From: UBA822 sp965249775
GTDB lineage: Bacteria > Gemmatimonadota > Gemmatimonadetes > Longimicrobiales > Gaopeijiaceae
NCBI GenBank assembly: GCA_965249775.1
Contig: OZ252253.1
Coordinates: forward strand, 744,001-808,000
Direction of reading: 5' to 3'
Length of the DNA stretch: 64,000 bases
Shown one piece after another: positions 49,717 to 59,130 of the stretch (the first letter of the stretch is position 1; each line of letters opens with the position of its first letter). The notes beneath the pieces were generated by a model. That model made no database searches and was not told where the DNA came from. It worked only from the letters and a program-made list of their open reading frames with translations. A program made the translations under genes and the position numbers.

Positions 49717-51084
49717 TCATACTGCCACTCCTCGCGTCCGTAGCCAAGCTTCGATCTCGCCGCGAATCGCGATCAGCTGCTCTTCCGTTTCGGCTTCATA
49801 GCGCGCCACCAGGATCGGCTGTGTATTAGACGCCCTGAGGAGACCCCATCCACCGTCGAATTTCACCCGCGCGCCGTCGACGTCGATCACGTCTCGAGTC
49901 TCCCTGAAGTGATTCTGAGCCGCCTCCATAATCTCGAACTTGGTCTCCTCGGTCACCTCAATGCGCAACTCCGGCGTGGACACGTACACCGGAAAGTCGG
50001 AAACCATCTCCGAAAGACTACGCCCAGACCGTGCGATCAGGTCCACTAGCCGGCAGGCAGCATAAGGTGCATCATCGAACCCGAGGTAATTGTCGGCCAC
50101 GCAGATATGGCCGGAAAGCTCGCCCCCAAGTGCCGCGCCGGTCTCTCTCATTTTCTCCTTGATCAGCGAGTGCCCGGTCTTCCACATGATCGCGTCCCCG
50201 CCGGCCTTTGAAAACTCGTCCGAAACAACCTGAGAACATTTTACGTCGAAGACGAGCTTTTGCCCCGGTCCCCTTTGGCGGAGGATGTCGAGGCCGAACA
50301 GCAACAGCAGGAGGTCTCCGCGAACGATCTGGCCGTCTTCATCGACCGCCCCGATACGATCTGCGTCTCCATCGAACCCGATGCCCAGCTCGGCCCCCTC
50401 GCGGCGCACCGTCGCGATCAAGTCCGCGAGGTTCTCGTCCACCGTGGGATCCGGATGGTGATTGGGGAACGTCCCGTCGGAATCGCAATACAGGGGAACG
50501 ACCTCTGCGCCGAGCGCTTCGAGCAACTCGACGCCGACGAGCGATCCGACGCCGTTTCCGCAGTCCAACACGACCTTGACCGGCCGCGAGAGATCGAATC
50601 GTCCCGCCAGATCCGCCACGTATCGATCCAGGACATCTGAGCGTTCGGAGGTCCCTGTACCTTCTCTGAACTCCCCCTGACGAATGGCGTGCTTGAACGC
50701 CTGGATCTGGTCACCGTACACCGGCATCGCCCCGAGCGTCATCTTGATGCCGTTCCATTCGGGTGGGTTATGGGAACCCGTGATCTGGATACCCCCATCC
50801 GTTGGAAGGGTCTTCTCCGCCCAATAGAGCGTGGGCGTGGGGACGGTCCCGATATCGATGACGTCGGCGCCGGAGCTGGTGAGCCCCTGGATCAAGCCTT
50901 CGGCTAGCTCCGGAGAAGAGGGCCGGTTGTCCTGCCCAACGGCGATGAGAGGAGCTAGGCCGAGATTGCGATAGGCCGATGTGGCGTAGACACGCCCGAC
51001 GCTCTCACAGATTTCGGGGGTCAGCTCAGTGTCGACAAGCCCGCGAATATCGTACTGGCGGAAAATGTGCTCAGGCGCCGACAT
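49717..51084 (-). CDS. manB: Phosphomannomutase/phosphoglucomutase
   Basis: A 455-aa alpha-D-phosphohexomutase. The catalytic phosphoserine is in QITGSHNPPEWNG, the Mg site is in GFDGDADRIGAVDEDG, the sugar-binding loop is in LGGELSGHI and the phosphate loop is in RASNTQPILVARYEA. Likely supplies mannose-1-P or glucose-1-P for the glycan genes elsewhere in the window; the preferred sugar is inferred. Close to the AlgC type in length. Confidence 0.93.
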   Translation of the reverse strand: MSAPEHIFRQYDIRGLVDTELTPEICESVGRVYATSAYRNLGLAPLIAVGQDNRPSSPELAEGLIQGLTSSGADVIDIGTVPTPTLYWAEKTLPTDGGIQITGSHNPPEWNGIKMTLGAMPVYGDQIQAFKHAIRQGEFREGTGTSERSDVLDRYVADLAGRFDLSRPVKVVLDCGNGVGSLVGVELLEALGAEVVPLYCDSDGTFPNHHPDPTVDENLADLIATVRREGAELGIGFDGDADRIGAVDEDGQIVRGDLLLLLFGLDILRQRGPGQKLVFDVKCSQVVSDEFSKAGGDAIMWKTGHSLIKEKMRETGAALGGELSGHICVADNYLGFDDAPYAACRLVDLIARSGRSLSEMVSDFPVYVSTPELRIEVTEETKFEIMEAAQNHFRETRDVIDVDGARVKFDGGWGLLRASNTQPILVARYEAETEEQLIAIRGEIEAWLRTRGVAV

Positions 51085-51092
51085 GGAATCAG

Positions 51093-51113
51093 AAGGCTGT
51101 TGAAGGAGTACAG
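51093..51113 (-). repeat. 21-bp intergenic repeat, copy B
   Basis: Reverse complement of the 21-bp element at 44690-44710, in the 39-nt gap between nuoN and the mutase gene. Flanking GAAGGC and GCCTTC give it a hairpin form. Confidence 0.8.
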
Positions 51114-51123
51114 TGGGCCGCCT

Positions 51124-52632
51124 TCATGGAGTCAGACCGATCAACTCCGGGCCCACACCGGAAAGTCCCCCGACACTCGACCGGGCGAATTCCAAGGTCG
51201 CTCCCGGAAACACGCCGAGATACACGATCAGGACCACACCTGTGACCAAGGCCAGGCGCATGGCGACGGGTATTTGGATCGGATCGGCTGCGTCCCCGGG
51301 AGCCGCATCCCTCATCCACATGTACCAGGCCACGCGCAGGTAATACCAGTATGAGGCCACCGTCGTGAGCACCAGGACGACCGAGAGGTAGAGCAGATTG
51401 GCCTCCACCGCACCCTGAAGGAGAAAGACCTTCGCCATGAACCCTCCGGTTCCGGGAAAACCGGCCAGCGACAGCAGGAAAACCGTGAAAAGGACGCCAA
51501 GTAGCGGCTGCCTCCAACCGAGTCCGGCATAGTCCTCGATCCGGAGACGGTCCTCTCCCTGGCCCGATACCAGTATTACGATGCCGAACGCCCCGATATT
51601 CATCAGCGTGTAGGTCAGCAGATAGAACAGCAGCCCCGCGGCAGCCGTTTCATTGGCGGCGACGATCGCCACCATGAGGTAACCCGCGTGTGCGATCCCG
51701 GAATAGGCGAGCATCCGCTTGATGCTGACCTGCACCGTGGCGATGACGTTGGCGAACACCATCGTGAGCAAGGACAGCCACCACAGAATCGCCCACCAAC
51801 TATCATAGGCGCCCTCGAAGGCGACTGAAAAGACACGAAGGAACGCCAAGAACGCGCCTGCTTTGACGGCAACCGACATGAAGGCCGTAACCGGAGTCGG
51901 TGCTCCCTCATAGACATCCGGCGTCCACATGTGGAACGGAACCACGGAGACCTTGAAAGAGAATCCGACCGTGAGCAGCGCTATACCGAACACGAGAAGC
52001 GCCCCGTGCGCGCTTCCATCCGCGACGGAATCCGCGATAGCGGAAATATGTGTGCTGCCCGTCGCCCCGTACACGAGCGCGATCCCGTACAAAAAGAACC
52101 CGGTGGAGAAAGCACCCAGCAAGAAGTACTTGAGGCCGGCCTCGGCCGATCTAGGATCCCTCCGGTTGATGGCGGCCAGCACGTACACCGCGACCGACAT
52201 GATCTCCAGGCCGAGGAAGACGACGATGAGATCGCGTGCGGCGGCCATGAGCATCAATCCCACGGTCGAGTAGATCAGCAACGCGTAGAACTCTGCCTCC
52301 TGAAGGCCCTGCCGCTTGATGTAGCTCTGACTGATCAGGATTCCGATCCCGGCGCCCGAGAGAACAATCCAGTTCGAGAACAACGCGAAGCGGTCCAGGG
52401 CGATCATCGAATGCGTGCCCACTTCGGTGACGCTGTAGAGCCATCCGTTCGCAAGAGCCGCCGCGAGTATCCCCGCCACGGAAAGCCATCCCAGGTCGAC
52501 CGCGGTCCCGGAACCATCGGGGCGACGGAAACTCACGCCGACCAGGAGGATCACGATTCCCCACACCGACAGGATGACCTGCGGCAGAAGCGCTACGATG
52601 AAATGCGCCTGATTGCTGAAATCGAGTTCCAT
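51124..52632 (-). CDS. nuoN: NADH-quinone oxidoreductase subunit N
   Basis: A 502-aa antiporter-like proton-pumping subunit with about 14 helices. The Glu/Lys pattern is seen in FLGLEIMSVAVYVLA and GFSFKVSVVPFHMWTPDVYEGAPTPVTAF. Last gene of the complex I operon. The start is ATG 52632, 6 nt after nuoM's stop. Confidence 0.95.
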   Translation of the reverse strand: MELDFSNQAHFIVALLPQVILSVWGIVILLVGVSFRRPDGSGTAVDLGWLSVAGILAAALANGWLYSVTEVGTHSMIALDRFALFSNWIVLSGAGIGILISQSYIKRQGLQEAEFYALLIYSTVGLMLMAAARDLIVVFLGLEIMSVAVYVLAAINRRDPRSAEAGLKYFLLGAFSTGFFLYGIALVYGATGSTHISAIADSVADGSAHGALLVFGIALLTVGFSFKVSVVPFHMWTPDVYEGAPTPVTAFMSVAVKAGAFLAFLRVFSVAFEGAYDSWWAILWWLSLLTMVFANVIATVQVSIKRMLAYSGIAHAGYLMVAIVAANETAAAGLLFYLLTYTLMNIGAFGIVILVSGQGEDRLRIEDYAGLGWRQPLLGVLFTVFLLSLAGFPGTGGFMAKVFLLQGAVEANLLYLSVVLVLTTVASYWYYLRVAWYMWMRDAAPGDAADPIQIPVAMRLALVTGVVLIVYLGVFPGATLEFARSSVGGLSGVGPELIGLTP

Positions 52633-52638
52633 TCAGCC

Positions 52639-54270
52639 CTACTCCTCCGTCCCGGTGCCGGATGCGCTGCGGTCGAGATCTACGGTCGGCACGTCGATCG
52701 ACGCATCGCTTGCCACCGACGCCAACGACTCGTCCGGACCGGACTCGATGAGCGCCGCACCAGGCGGGGCCGCAGCGTACACGCGCTCGAGCACCATCTG
52801 GACGCTGGGCTCGATCCTTCGCAGCAGTGGTGTCGGATGCACGCCGATCACGATCATGAGAGCGATCATTGGCGCCAAGATAGCCACCTCGCGGCGGGAC
52901 AGGTCTTGGACCGGCCGGTTCTCCCGTTTGTCCAACGCGTTGAGGAAGACACTCTGCACCATCGGCAGCATGTAATAGGCGGCAAAGATGACCCCGCTCG
53001 CCGCAAAGATGGCCATGCCTGGATGGAGCTCGAAGGTACCGAGAAGCGTGAGGAACTCCCCAACGAACCCACTCGTGCCCGGCAACCCGATCGACGCCAG
53101 CGCCGTGATAACGAACGCGGTGGCCAGCCAGGGTGCCACGCGCCCGATACCGCCGAAGTCCTCGATCAGGCGGGTATGGCGGCGCTCATACAGCATGCCG
53201 ACCAGGAGAAAGAGCGCCGCCGTGGAGATCCCGTGGGAGATCATGACCATCAATCCGCCCTGGAGCCCATTCACGTTGAGGGCGAATACGCCGATGACCA
53301 CGAAGCCCATGTGTGCCACGGAAGTGTACGCCACCAGCTTCTTCGCGTCAGGCTGAACCGCCGCCACCCATGATGCGTAGATGATACCTACGACACCCAG
53401 CGTAAGCATGACGGTAACCACGGTCGGATGTTGAGCCGCGACCGGAAAGAACGGCAACAGGAACCGCACGAACCCGTACGTCCCCATCTTGAGCAGCACC
53501 GCTGCCAGCACGACGGACCCCGGCGTCGGCGCCTCCACGTGGGCGTCCGGCAGCCAGGTGTGGAACGGGAAAACGGGAACCTTTATCGCGAACGCCAGCG
53601 CGAATGCCCCAAACAACCACATCTGCTCTGTCGGTGTCAGTGGAATCTGGAGCAGGTCCACAAAGGCGAAGGACGCCACGCCGAGCAGCGCCTTGCCCCG
53701 GGCGTATATGTATAGGATCCCCACCAGCATCAGGAGGGATCCAACCGCCGTATAGATGAAGAATTTTATCGCGGCGTAGATCCTCCTCTCTCCTCCCCAG
53801 ATTCCGATGATGAAGTACATGGGAACGAGCGTGAGCTCGAAGAACACGTAGAAGAGAAACAGGTCCACGGCCGAGAACACTCCCACGACCCCGACCTCGA
53901 GAAGAAGCATGAGCGCGTAGAACGCCTTCTGTCGCTTCTCGATGTAGTTGAACGACCCAAGGATGGCGAGCGGAGTCGTGAAGGTGCTCAGCATGACCAT
54001 GAACAGGCTGATCCCGTCGAGGCCGAGCGCGTAGTTCACACCCCACTCGGCGATCCACGGTATGCTGCTCGCGAGCTGATACCCGCCGCCCACATCCGGA
54101 TCGTAGGCCCACCACAGTCCCACGCTCAGGACGAAAACCAGAAGGCTCCACCACAGGGCCAGCCACTTGGCCCGATCCTCGGCAGCCCAGAGTACATGGA
54201 TCATCCCGAGGAGCGGAAGCCAAATCAGTGCGTGTAGGATCCAGCTCTCGTAGGCTGTTGCGTCCAACAT
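52639..54270 (-). CDS. nuoM: NADH-quinone oxidoreductase subunit M
   Basis: A 543-aa antiporter-like subunit. FFELTLVPMYFIIGIWGGERR, FAIKVPVFPFHTWLPDAHVEAPTPGSVVLAAVLLKMG and YTSVAHMGFVVIG are family blocks. It ends with a Ser/Asp-rich tail longer than in E. coli. Abuts nuoL without a gap. Confidence 0.96.
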   Translation of the reverse strand: MLDATAYESWILHALIWLPLLGMIHVLWAAEDRAKWLALWWSLLVFVLSVGLWWAYDPDVGGGYQLASSIPWIAEWGVNYALGLDGISLFMVMLSTFTTPLAILGSFNYIEKRQKAFYALMLLLEVGVVGVFSAVDLFLFYVFFELTLVPMYFIIGIWGGERRIYAAIKFFIYTAVGSLLMLVGILYIYARGKALLGVASFAFVDLLQIPLTPTEQMWLFGAFALAFAIKVPVFPFHTWLPDAHVEAPTPGSVVLAAVLLKMGTYGFVRFLLPFFPVAAQHPTVVTVMLTLGVVGIIYASWVAAVQPDAKKLVAYTSVAHMGFVVIGVFALNVNGLQGGLMVMISHGISTAALFLLVGMLYERRHTRLIEDFGGIGRVAPWLATAFVITALASIGLPGTSGFVGEFLTLLGTFELHPGMAIFAASGVIFAAYYMLPMVQSVFLNALDKRENRPVQDLSRREVAILAPMIALMIVIGVHPTPLLRRIEPSVQMVLERVYAAAPPGAALIESGPDESLASVASDASIDVPTVDLDRSASGTGTEE

Positions 54271-56457
54271 TTAGAACACCATCACCAGGAGGAGGGCCAG
54301 CACGCCCACCGTCACGAAAAACGCGTAGGTGTTCACTTGACCCGTATGGAGCAGGCTCCCCAGCCACCCAATCGCCCGGACCCCGTTGCCCACCAGATCG
54401 ACGGTCCCGTCGATGATCTTGGTATCGACGAAGCGCCACAGGACCCTGGAGGTGGTCAGGACGGGATCGACCACCCATCGGTGGTAAAACTCGTCGACGT
54501 ACCACTTGTTGTAGAGGATCCGAGAGAACCCCGTCGGCTCGGCATCCTCGGCCGCCACCGGCACCTCTTTGCTCCCGAGCAGCCGTAGGGTCACCCATAT
54601 CACGGCCAGAGCCGCCAGGAACGAGATGAGTCCCCACTCCCACTCCCCGCCCCCGAAGATGGGGGCGGCCACTGCTGTTTCGCCCAGGTTGGCCTCTTGT
54701 ATCCCATGGGCGGCTTCGGTGACGGGTTCGAGCCAACGATGCAGCCACTCACCCATCGGAAGCCAGCCGAATCCACCCAAGGAGGACTCGCTAACATCCG
54801 TGGAAACGTTGATCCACCCTCCGAAGACGGACAGCACGGCAAGGATCGCTAGAGGAATCCACATGGTTCTGGGAGCTTCATGGAGATGCTCGGCTTCCGC
54901 CGATCCGGTCCGGTTCTCGCCGTGGAAGGTCATGACCATCAGCCGTGTCATGTAGAACGCGGTCAGCATGGCCGCGGCCAACGCCAGGACCCAGTAGACT
55001 GTGTAGAGGCCGGCGTACGGCGCATTCTCCGCGCCCGCCATCGCACCCGTCATCCAGATGATTTCGTCCTTCGAGAAGAACCCTGCGAAGGGCCAGATCC
55101 CTGCGATCGCCAACGTTGCGATCCACATGGTGATCCACGTGATCGGCATGTACGCCCTGAGGCCACCCATATTCCGCATGTCCTGGGCGTCCCAGTCCTT
55201 GTTCGTGTGATGCAGTGCGTGGTGCATCGAGTGGATGATGGCGCCCGCGCCCAGAAACAGGAGCGCCTTGAAGAAGGCGTGCGTCATCAGATGGAAGATG
55301 CCCGCCGTATAGGCCCCCACGCCGACAGCCAAGAACATGTAGCCCAACTGGGAGATCGTGGAGTAGGCCAAGACTTTCTTGATGTCGTTCTGCCTCAAGG
55401 CGATGGTCGCGGCGAAGAGCGCCGTAACCACACCCACGCCTGCCACCATGGCGCTGCTGAACGGGGCGAGGGCGAAGAGCACAGATGAGCGCGCGACCAG
55501 GTAGACCCCGGCCGTCACCATCGTGGCTGCATGGATGAGGGCGGATACGGGCGTGGGACCGGCCATGGCATCGGGCAGCCAGACGAACAGCGGGATCTGG
55601 GCACTCTTACCGACCGCCGCCATGAGAAAGAACAGCGTCACCCACGTGATCACTGGGCCCCCGTACTCGAAGACGGCCTCGGCCTGGCTAAAGATGCCGG
55701 CGAAGTCCACGCGTTGGAAAACCACGTACAACAGGAAAATCGCAAGCAGGAAGCCCAGATCACCGATCCTGTTCACGATGAACGCCTTCTTCCCCGCGGA
55801 AGCCTTCGCTTCGTCGCTGAACCAGAATCCGATCAGGAGGTACGAGCAGAGCCCCACACCCTCCCAGCCAATGAACATGATCGGATAGCTTGCGCCCATC
55901 ACCAACACCAGCATGAAGAAGATGAACAGGTTCAGGTATGCGAAATAGCGGGGGTAACCTGGATCGTCCTGCATGTATCCGACGCTGAACACGTGGATGA
56001 GGAACCCCACGCCCGTGACGATCATCATCATGATCATCGAGAGCTGGTCGAGCTGGATCGCGGCCGCCACGTCCAGTCGATCTCCGGCTCCGGAAAGAAG
56101 ATTCTCACCCGCGGTGATCCACGACCAATAGCTGCGGATCACAGGTTCGTGCAGATCGGCACCGAACATCCCGATGAAGTTCACCAGGGTGAGCAGGAAA
56201 GCTCCGAGCACCGCCCCGGGCCCCACCCAGGTGGGTAGGCTGTGCGTGGCGGGCCGGCCGTTCTCGAAAAAGTCGAATTCCCCACCGGCTCGAACCGCAC
56301 CAGCCGATTTACACGCCGCCGACAAAGCAAGGGCGGCGTTGACGGCGAAGCCCAACAACGGCAACAAAATGATGAGACCCGGAAGGATCGGTTCCCACGC
56401 CGTGGGTGACCCCTCGAGCCCGGCAGCCTGCATCAGAAAGAGACCCACTTGCGGCAC
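54271..56457 (-). CDS. nuoL: NADH-quinone oxidoreductase subunit L
   Basis: The 728-aa antiporter-like subunit with the long lateral C-terminal helix. GWEGVGLCSYLLIGFWF, IPLFVWLPDAMAGPTPVSALIHAATMVTAGVYLVAR and YSTISQLGYMFLAVG are diagnostic. An additional helix region near 600-690 gives the coupling arm. GTG start 4 nt after nuoK. Confidence 0.97.
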   Translation of the reverse strand: MPQVGLFLMQAAGLEGSPTAWEPILPGLIILLPLLGFAVNAALALSAACKSAGAVRAGGEFDFFENGRPATHSLPTWVGPGAVLGAFLLTLVNFIGMFGADLHEPVIRSYWSWITAGENLLSGAGDRLDVAAAIQLDQLSMIMMMIVTGVGFLIHVFSVGYMQDDPGYPRYFAYLNLFIFFMLVLVMGASYPIMFIGWEGVGLCSYLLIGFWFSDEAKASAGKKAFIVNRIGDLGFLLAIFLLYVVFQRVDFAGIFSQAEAVFEYGGPVITWVTLFFLMAAVGKSAQIPLFVWLPDAMAGPTPVSALIHAATMVTAGVYLVARSSVLFALAPFSSAMVAGVGVVTALFAATIALRQNDIKKVLAYSTISQLGYMFLAVGVGAYTAGIFHLMTHAFFKALLFLGAGAIIHSMHHALHHTNKDWDAQDMRNMGGLRAYMPITWITMWIATLAIAGIWPFAGFFSKDEIIWMTGAMAGAENAPYAGLYTVYWVLALAAAMLTAFYMTRLMVMTFHGENRTGSAEAEHLHEAPRTMWIPLAILAVLSVFGGWINVSTDVSESSLGGFGWLPMGEWLHRWLEPVTEAAHGIQEANLGETAVAAPIFGGGEWEWGLISFLAALAVIWVTLRLLGSKEVPVAAEDAEPTGFSRILYNKWYVDEFYHRWVVDPVLTTSRVLWRFVDTKIIDGTVDLVGNGVRAIGWLGSLLHTGQVNTYAFFVTVGVLALLLVMVF

Positions 56458-56461
56458 CGGC

Positions 56462-56755
56462 TCACCACTTGAGGAGGTTGAAGTTGTTCACATCAACCGT
56501 CTCGTAGTGCCGGAAAATCGATATGATGATCGCCAAACCGACCGCGGCCTCGGCCGCCGCGACGGCGATGACGAAGAACACGAAGACCTGACCCTCGATG
56601 CCTACGAACCTTGAAAGCGCAACGAACGTGAGGTTCACCGCATTCAGCTGGAGCTCGATGCACAGAAACATGATGATCACGTTTCGGCGCACGATCACTC
56701 CCAGGGTTCCGAGCACGAAGATCATCCCCGCCAGGACCAGAGACTCGGCCAGCAC
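56462..56755 (-). CDS. nuoK: NADH-quinone oxidoreductase subunit K
   Basis: A 97-aa three-helix subunit (MrpC-like). LCIELQLNAVNLTFVAL holds the conserved Glu of helix 2, and AVAAAEAAVGLAIIISIFR holds that of helix 3. GTG start 1 nt after nuoJ. Confidence 0.96.
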   Translation of the reverse strand: MLAESLVLAGMIFVLGTLGVIVRRNVIIMFLCIELQLNAVNLTFVALSRFVGIEGQVFVFFVIAVAAAEAAVGLAIIISIFRHYETVDVNNFNLLKW

Positions 56756-56756
56756 C

Positions 56757-57278
56757 TCAGGACTCCTGCTTGGCTAGAACGAGAGCGCCAACGATGGCCA
56801 CGAGGAGCAAGATGCCGGTGAGCTCGAACGGGACCACGTAGTCCGTGAAGAGCGGCTGTGCTATCGCCCCCACGGCCCCCTGCTCCAGCAACGCGGCATC
56901 GATCGCGTTACCCGGGCCGAGATCGGTCTCCAGACCAGCGGTACCGGTTCCCAGCTGTCGAGCCAACAACCCACCCATGCCACCCGTCACCGCAAACCCA
57001 ACGACCATCGCGACGTTGCCCCGAATGTCCCGCTGGTACTCGTGCCCCAGGTTGAGCAGCATGATCACGAACAGGAAGAGCACCATGATCGCGCCGGCAT
57101 ACACCATGATCTGGACCGCCGCGAGGAAGTGAGCCTCCAGAAGCACGAAAATCCCCGCCGTGCTGGCCAGGGTCGCCACCATGAACAGCAGGCTCGCCAC
57201 CGGGCTGCGCCCCACGACCACACCCACCGCGCTCCCAACCGCTACCGCCCCAAAAACGAAGAAAAGGACTTCAGCCAC
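56757..57278 (-). CDS. nuoJ: NADH-quinone oxidoreductase subunit J
   Basis: A 173-aa five-helix subunit. FLAAVQIMVYAGAIMVLFLFVIMLLN is the helix 3 hallmark with its pi-bulge region. ELTGILLLVAIVGALVLAKQE ends the protein. Six nt after nuoI. Confidence 0.95.
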   Translation of the reverse strand: MAEVLFFVFGAVAVGSAVGVVVGRSPVASLLFMVATLASTAGIFVLLEAHFLAAVQIMVYAGAIMVLFLFVIMLLNLGHEYQRDIRGNVAMVVGFAVTGGMGGLLARQLGTGTAGLETDLGPGNAIDAALLEQGAVGAIAQPLFTDYVVPFELTGILLLVAIVGALVLAKQES

Positions 57279-57284
57279 GCGCCT

Positions 57285-57785
57285 TCACTCGCTAAGAGGG
57301 TCGGCTGGGTCCCACAGCAGCGCGGTCGGATGGTCCTGTTGCATCAGCCGATCGAGGTCGTACACGAAGCGGTCTCGCGTGTACTCGGCGTTCTCGAAGT
57401 CACATCCCACGTGGATGGCCTCGACCGGACACACCTCCTGGCACATCCCGCAGAAAATGCATCGGAACTCGTCGATCTCGAAGACGATGGGGTACCGGTT
57501 GCCCTGGTCGTCTTCCCCACCGACCAGCCGGATGCAGTTTGCCGGACACACCGTCGGGCAAAGACCGCACGCAACACACTTGGGCCGCCCGTCCGCGTGA
57601 ACCTCCATGCGGTGGGTGCCTCGCCACCGGGGGTGCAGCTCGGTTTGCTCCTCCGGATACTGCTGTGTCACCTTCTTTGGGTTCAGCATGTGGCGGAGCG
57701 TCAGGGCCATCCCCTTGAACGCCGCCCGTAGGTAGGAGCGCCGCCCACGCTCCGGTCTCGATATGACTCGTGTCGTTATGGCCAT
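57285..57785 (-). CDS. nuoI: NADH-quinone oxidoreductase subunit I
   Basis: A 166-aa peripheral-arm subunit with two [4Fe-4S] clusters: CVACGLCPTVCPANCI and CIFCGMCQEVCPVEAI. It passes electrons toward NuoB. GGGG precedes the ATG by about 7 nt. The 45-nt gap to nuoH is unusually AT-rich. Confidence 0.97.
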   Translation of the reverse strand: MAITTRVISRPERGRRSYLRAAFKGMALTLRHMLNPKKVTQQYPEEQTELHPRWRGTHRMEVHADGRPKCVACGLCPTVCPANCIRLVGGEDDQGNRYPIVFEIDEFRCIFCGMCQEVCPVEAIHVGCDFENAEYTRDRFVYDLDRLMQQDHPTALLWDPADPLSE

Positions 57786-57830
57786 ATTATTACCCCATAA
57801 CTTCTTAGATATCTACATATAATCTGTTTT
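57786..57830. other. AT-rich gap inside the nuo operon
   Basis: Between nuoI and nuoH a stretch of about 45 nt is dominated by A and T (including ATTATTACC and ATATAATC), unlike all other nuo joints, which are 0-6 nt. It could contain an internal promoter, an mRNA processing site or an insertion scar. Confidence 0.45.
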
Positions 57831-59129
57831 CTAGTCACCTGCGGTCGCTCCTTCACCGGAGACCAAACCCTGGCCGCCGGATGTTGGCGGGGCAGGCCTA
57901 TGCTTCGACGCCGCCGCACCCTCGATGATCCGGCCACGATCGAAGAAGAAGACGAACGCAACCGTACAGATCCCGCTCACGCCGGTGAGCCACATCCCAA
58001 ATGCGAATCCGGAAACTCCGACCTGATCCAGGATCAGAATCGTTGCGGACACGACCATGAGGTACGCCAACGCCGTGGGCAGCATGATCTTCCACCCAAG
58101 CTGCATCACCTGATCGTAGCGAAAACGTGGCAGCGACCACCGAACCCAGATGTAGAGTAGCAGGAAGAACGCCGTCTTACCTGCAAAGGCGGCGAAGGTC
58201 AGCAATGTCTTCCAAACGGCCGGAGCGGCGGCGATGGGGGCACCGGTGGACTCATCGAAGCCCCGGATCAGCTCACCCTGGTACCAGAAGGCATCGTCCC
58301 ATGACCCGGGCAGATCCCACCCACCGAAAAAGAGTGTGGCCATGAGGGCCGACGCGGTCACCATGTGCCCGTATTCGGCGATGAAGAACATCGAGAACTT
58401 CATCGCAGAGTACTCCGTGTGATAGCCGGTGATGAGCTCCGACTCGGCTTCGGGCATATCGAACGGCAATCGGTTCGTTTCCGCGAAGGCCGATACCACG
58501 AACAGGATGAAACCCAAAGACAACGGGAACGCGAACCAGATGCCCAGCTGTTGCTGCTGCCAAACGATTTCGGTGAGCGTGACGTTACCGGCCATCATAA
58601 ACACCACGATCAGGCTCAAGCCGAGGGATACCTCGTAGCTCACCAATTGCGCAGAAGCCCGCAGGGCGCCCAGGAAGGCGTACTTGTTGTTGGACGCCCA
58701 TCCCCCGATGACGATCCCGTACACGCCGAGGGAGCTCAACGCGAGAATGTACAGGATGCCGATCGGTACGTCCGCGATCACCATGTCGACGACCCCCCAG
58801 CGCGTGGGGAGCGGCGCCGCGAAAGGCACCACCGCAAACGTTACGAGCGCGGGACCGATCGCCAGCACCGGACCAAGCATGAAGTAGAACTTCGAGGCCC
58901 CCCCAGGAAGCGCCTCTTCCTTGATCAGGGTCTTGAGGCCGTCTGCAATCGGTTGCAGCAACCCGAGCGGTCCGACGCGATTGGGGCCGTGGCGGTCCTG
59001 GATGAACGCGGAAATCCGTCGCTCGGCCAACGTCGTGTAGGCCACGGTGACCATCACCACGCCGAACATGATGGCGACCATGAGTGATGAGGACACGAGG
59101 AGCGGCAGACCGGTGATCGGAGTGTCCAC
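57831..59129 (-). CDS. nuoH: NADH-quinone oxidoreductase subunit H
   Basis: The 432-aa membrane subunit lines the quinone-binding chamber. AERRISAFIQDRHGPNRVGPLGLLQPIADGLK is the classic N-terminal block; FAETNRLPFDMPEAESELITGYHTEYSAMKF is the conserved acidic loop. GTG at 59129 lies 1 nt after the nuoG stop with GGGGGA upstream. The C-terminal tail (about 45 residues) is extended relative to E. coli. Confidence 0.96.
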   Translation of the reverse strand: MDTPITGLPLLVSSSLMVAIMFGVVMVTVAYTTLAERRISAFIQDRHGPNRVGPLGLLQPIADGLKTLIKEEALPGGASKFYFMLGPVLAIGPALVTFAVVPFAAPLPTRWGVVDMVIADVPIGILYILALSSLGVYGIVIGGWASNNKYAFLGALRASAQLVSYEVSLGLSLIVVFMMAGNVTLTEIVWQQQQLGIWFAFPLSLGFILFVVSAFAETNRLPFDMPEAESELITGYHTEYSAMKFSMFFIAEYGHMVTASALMATLFFGGWDLPGSWDDAFWYQGELIRGFDESTGAPIAAAPAVWKTLLTFAAFAGKTAFFLLLYIWVRWSLPRFRYDQVMQLGWKIMLPTALAYLMVVSATILILDQVGVSGFAFGMWLTGVSGICTVAFVFFFDRGRIIEGAAASKHRPAPPTSGGQGLVSGEGATAGD

Positions 59130-59130
59130 G

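Noticed and set aside
51931..53373. Long plus-strand frame opposite nuoN and nuoM
   Set aside because: Same cause: His/Arg/Glu-rich translation without family features, against clear complex I subunits.
53348..54748. 466-codon minus-strand frame overlapping nuoM/nuoL
   Set aside because: It is an alternate frame of the same strand, rich in Arg and Gly, with no domain. The nuo frames are certain.
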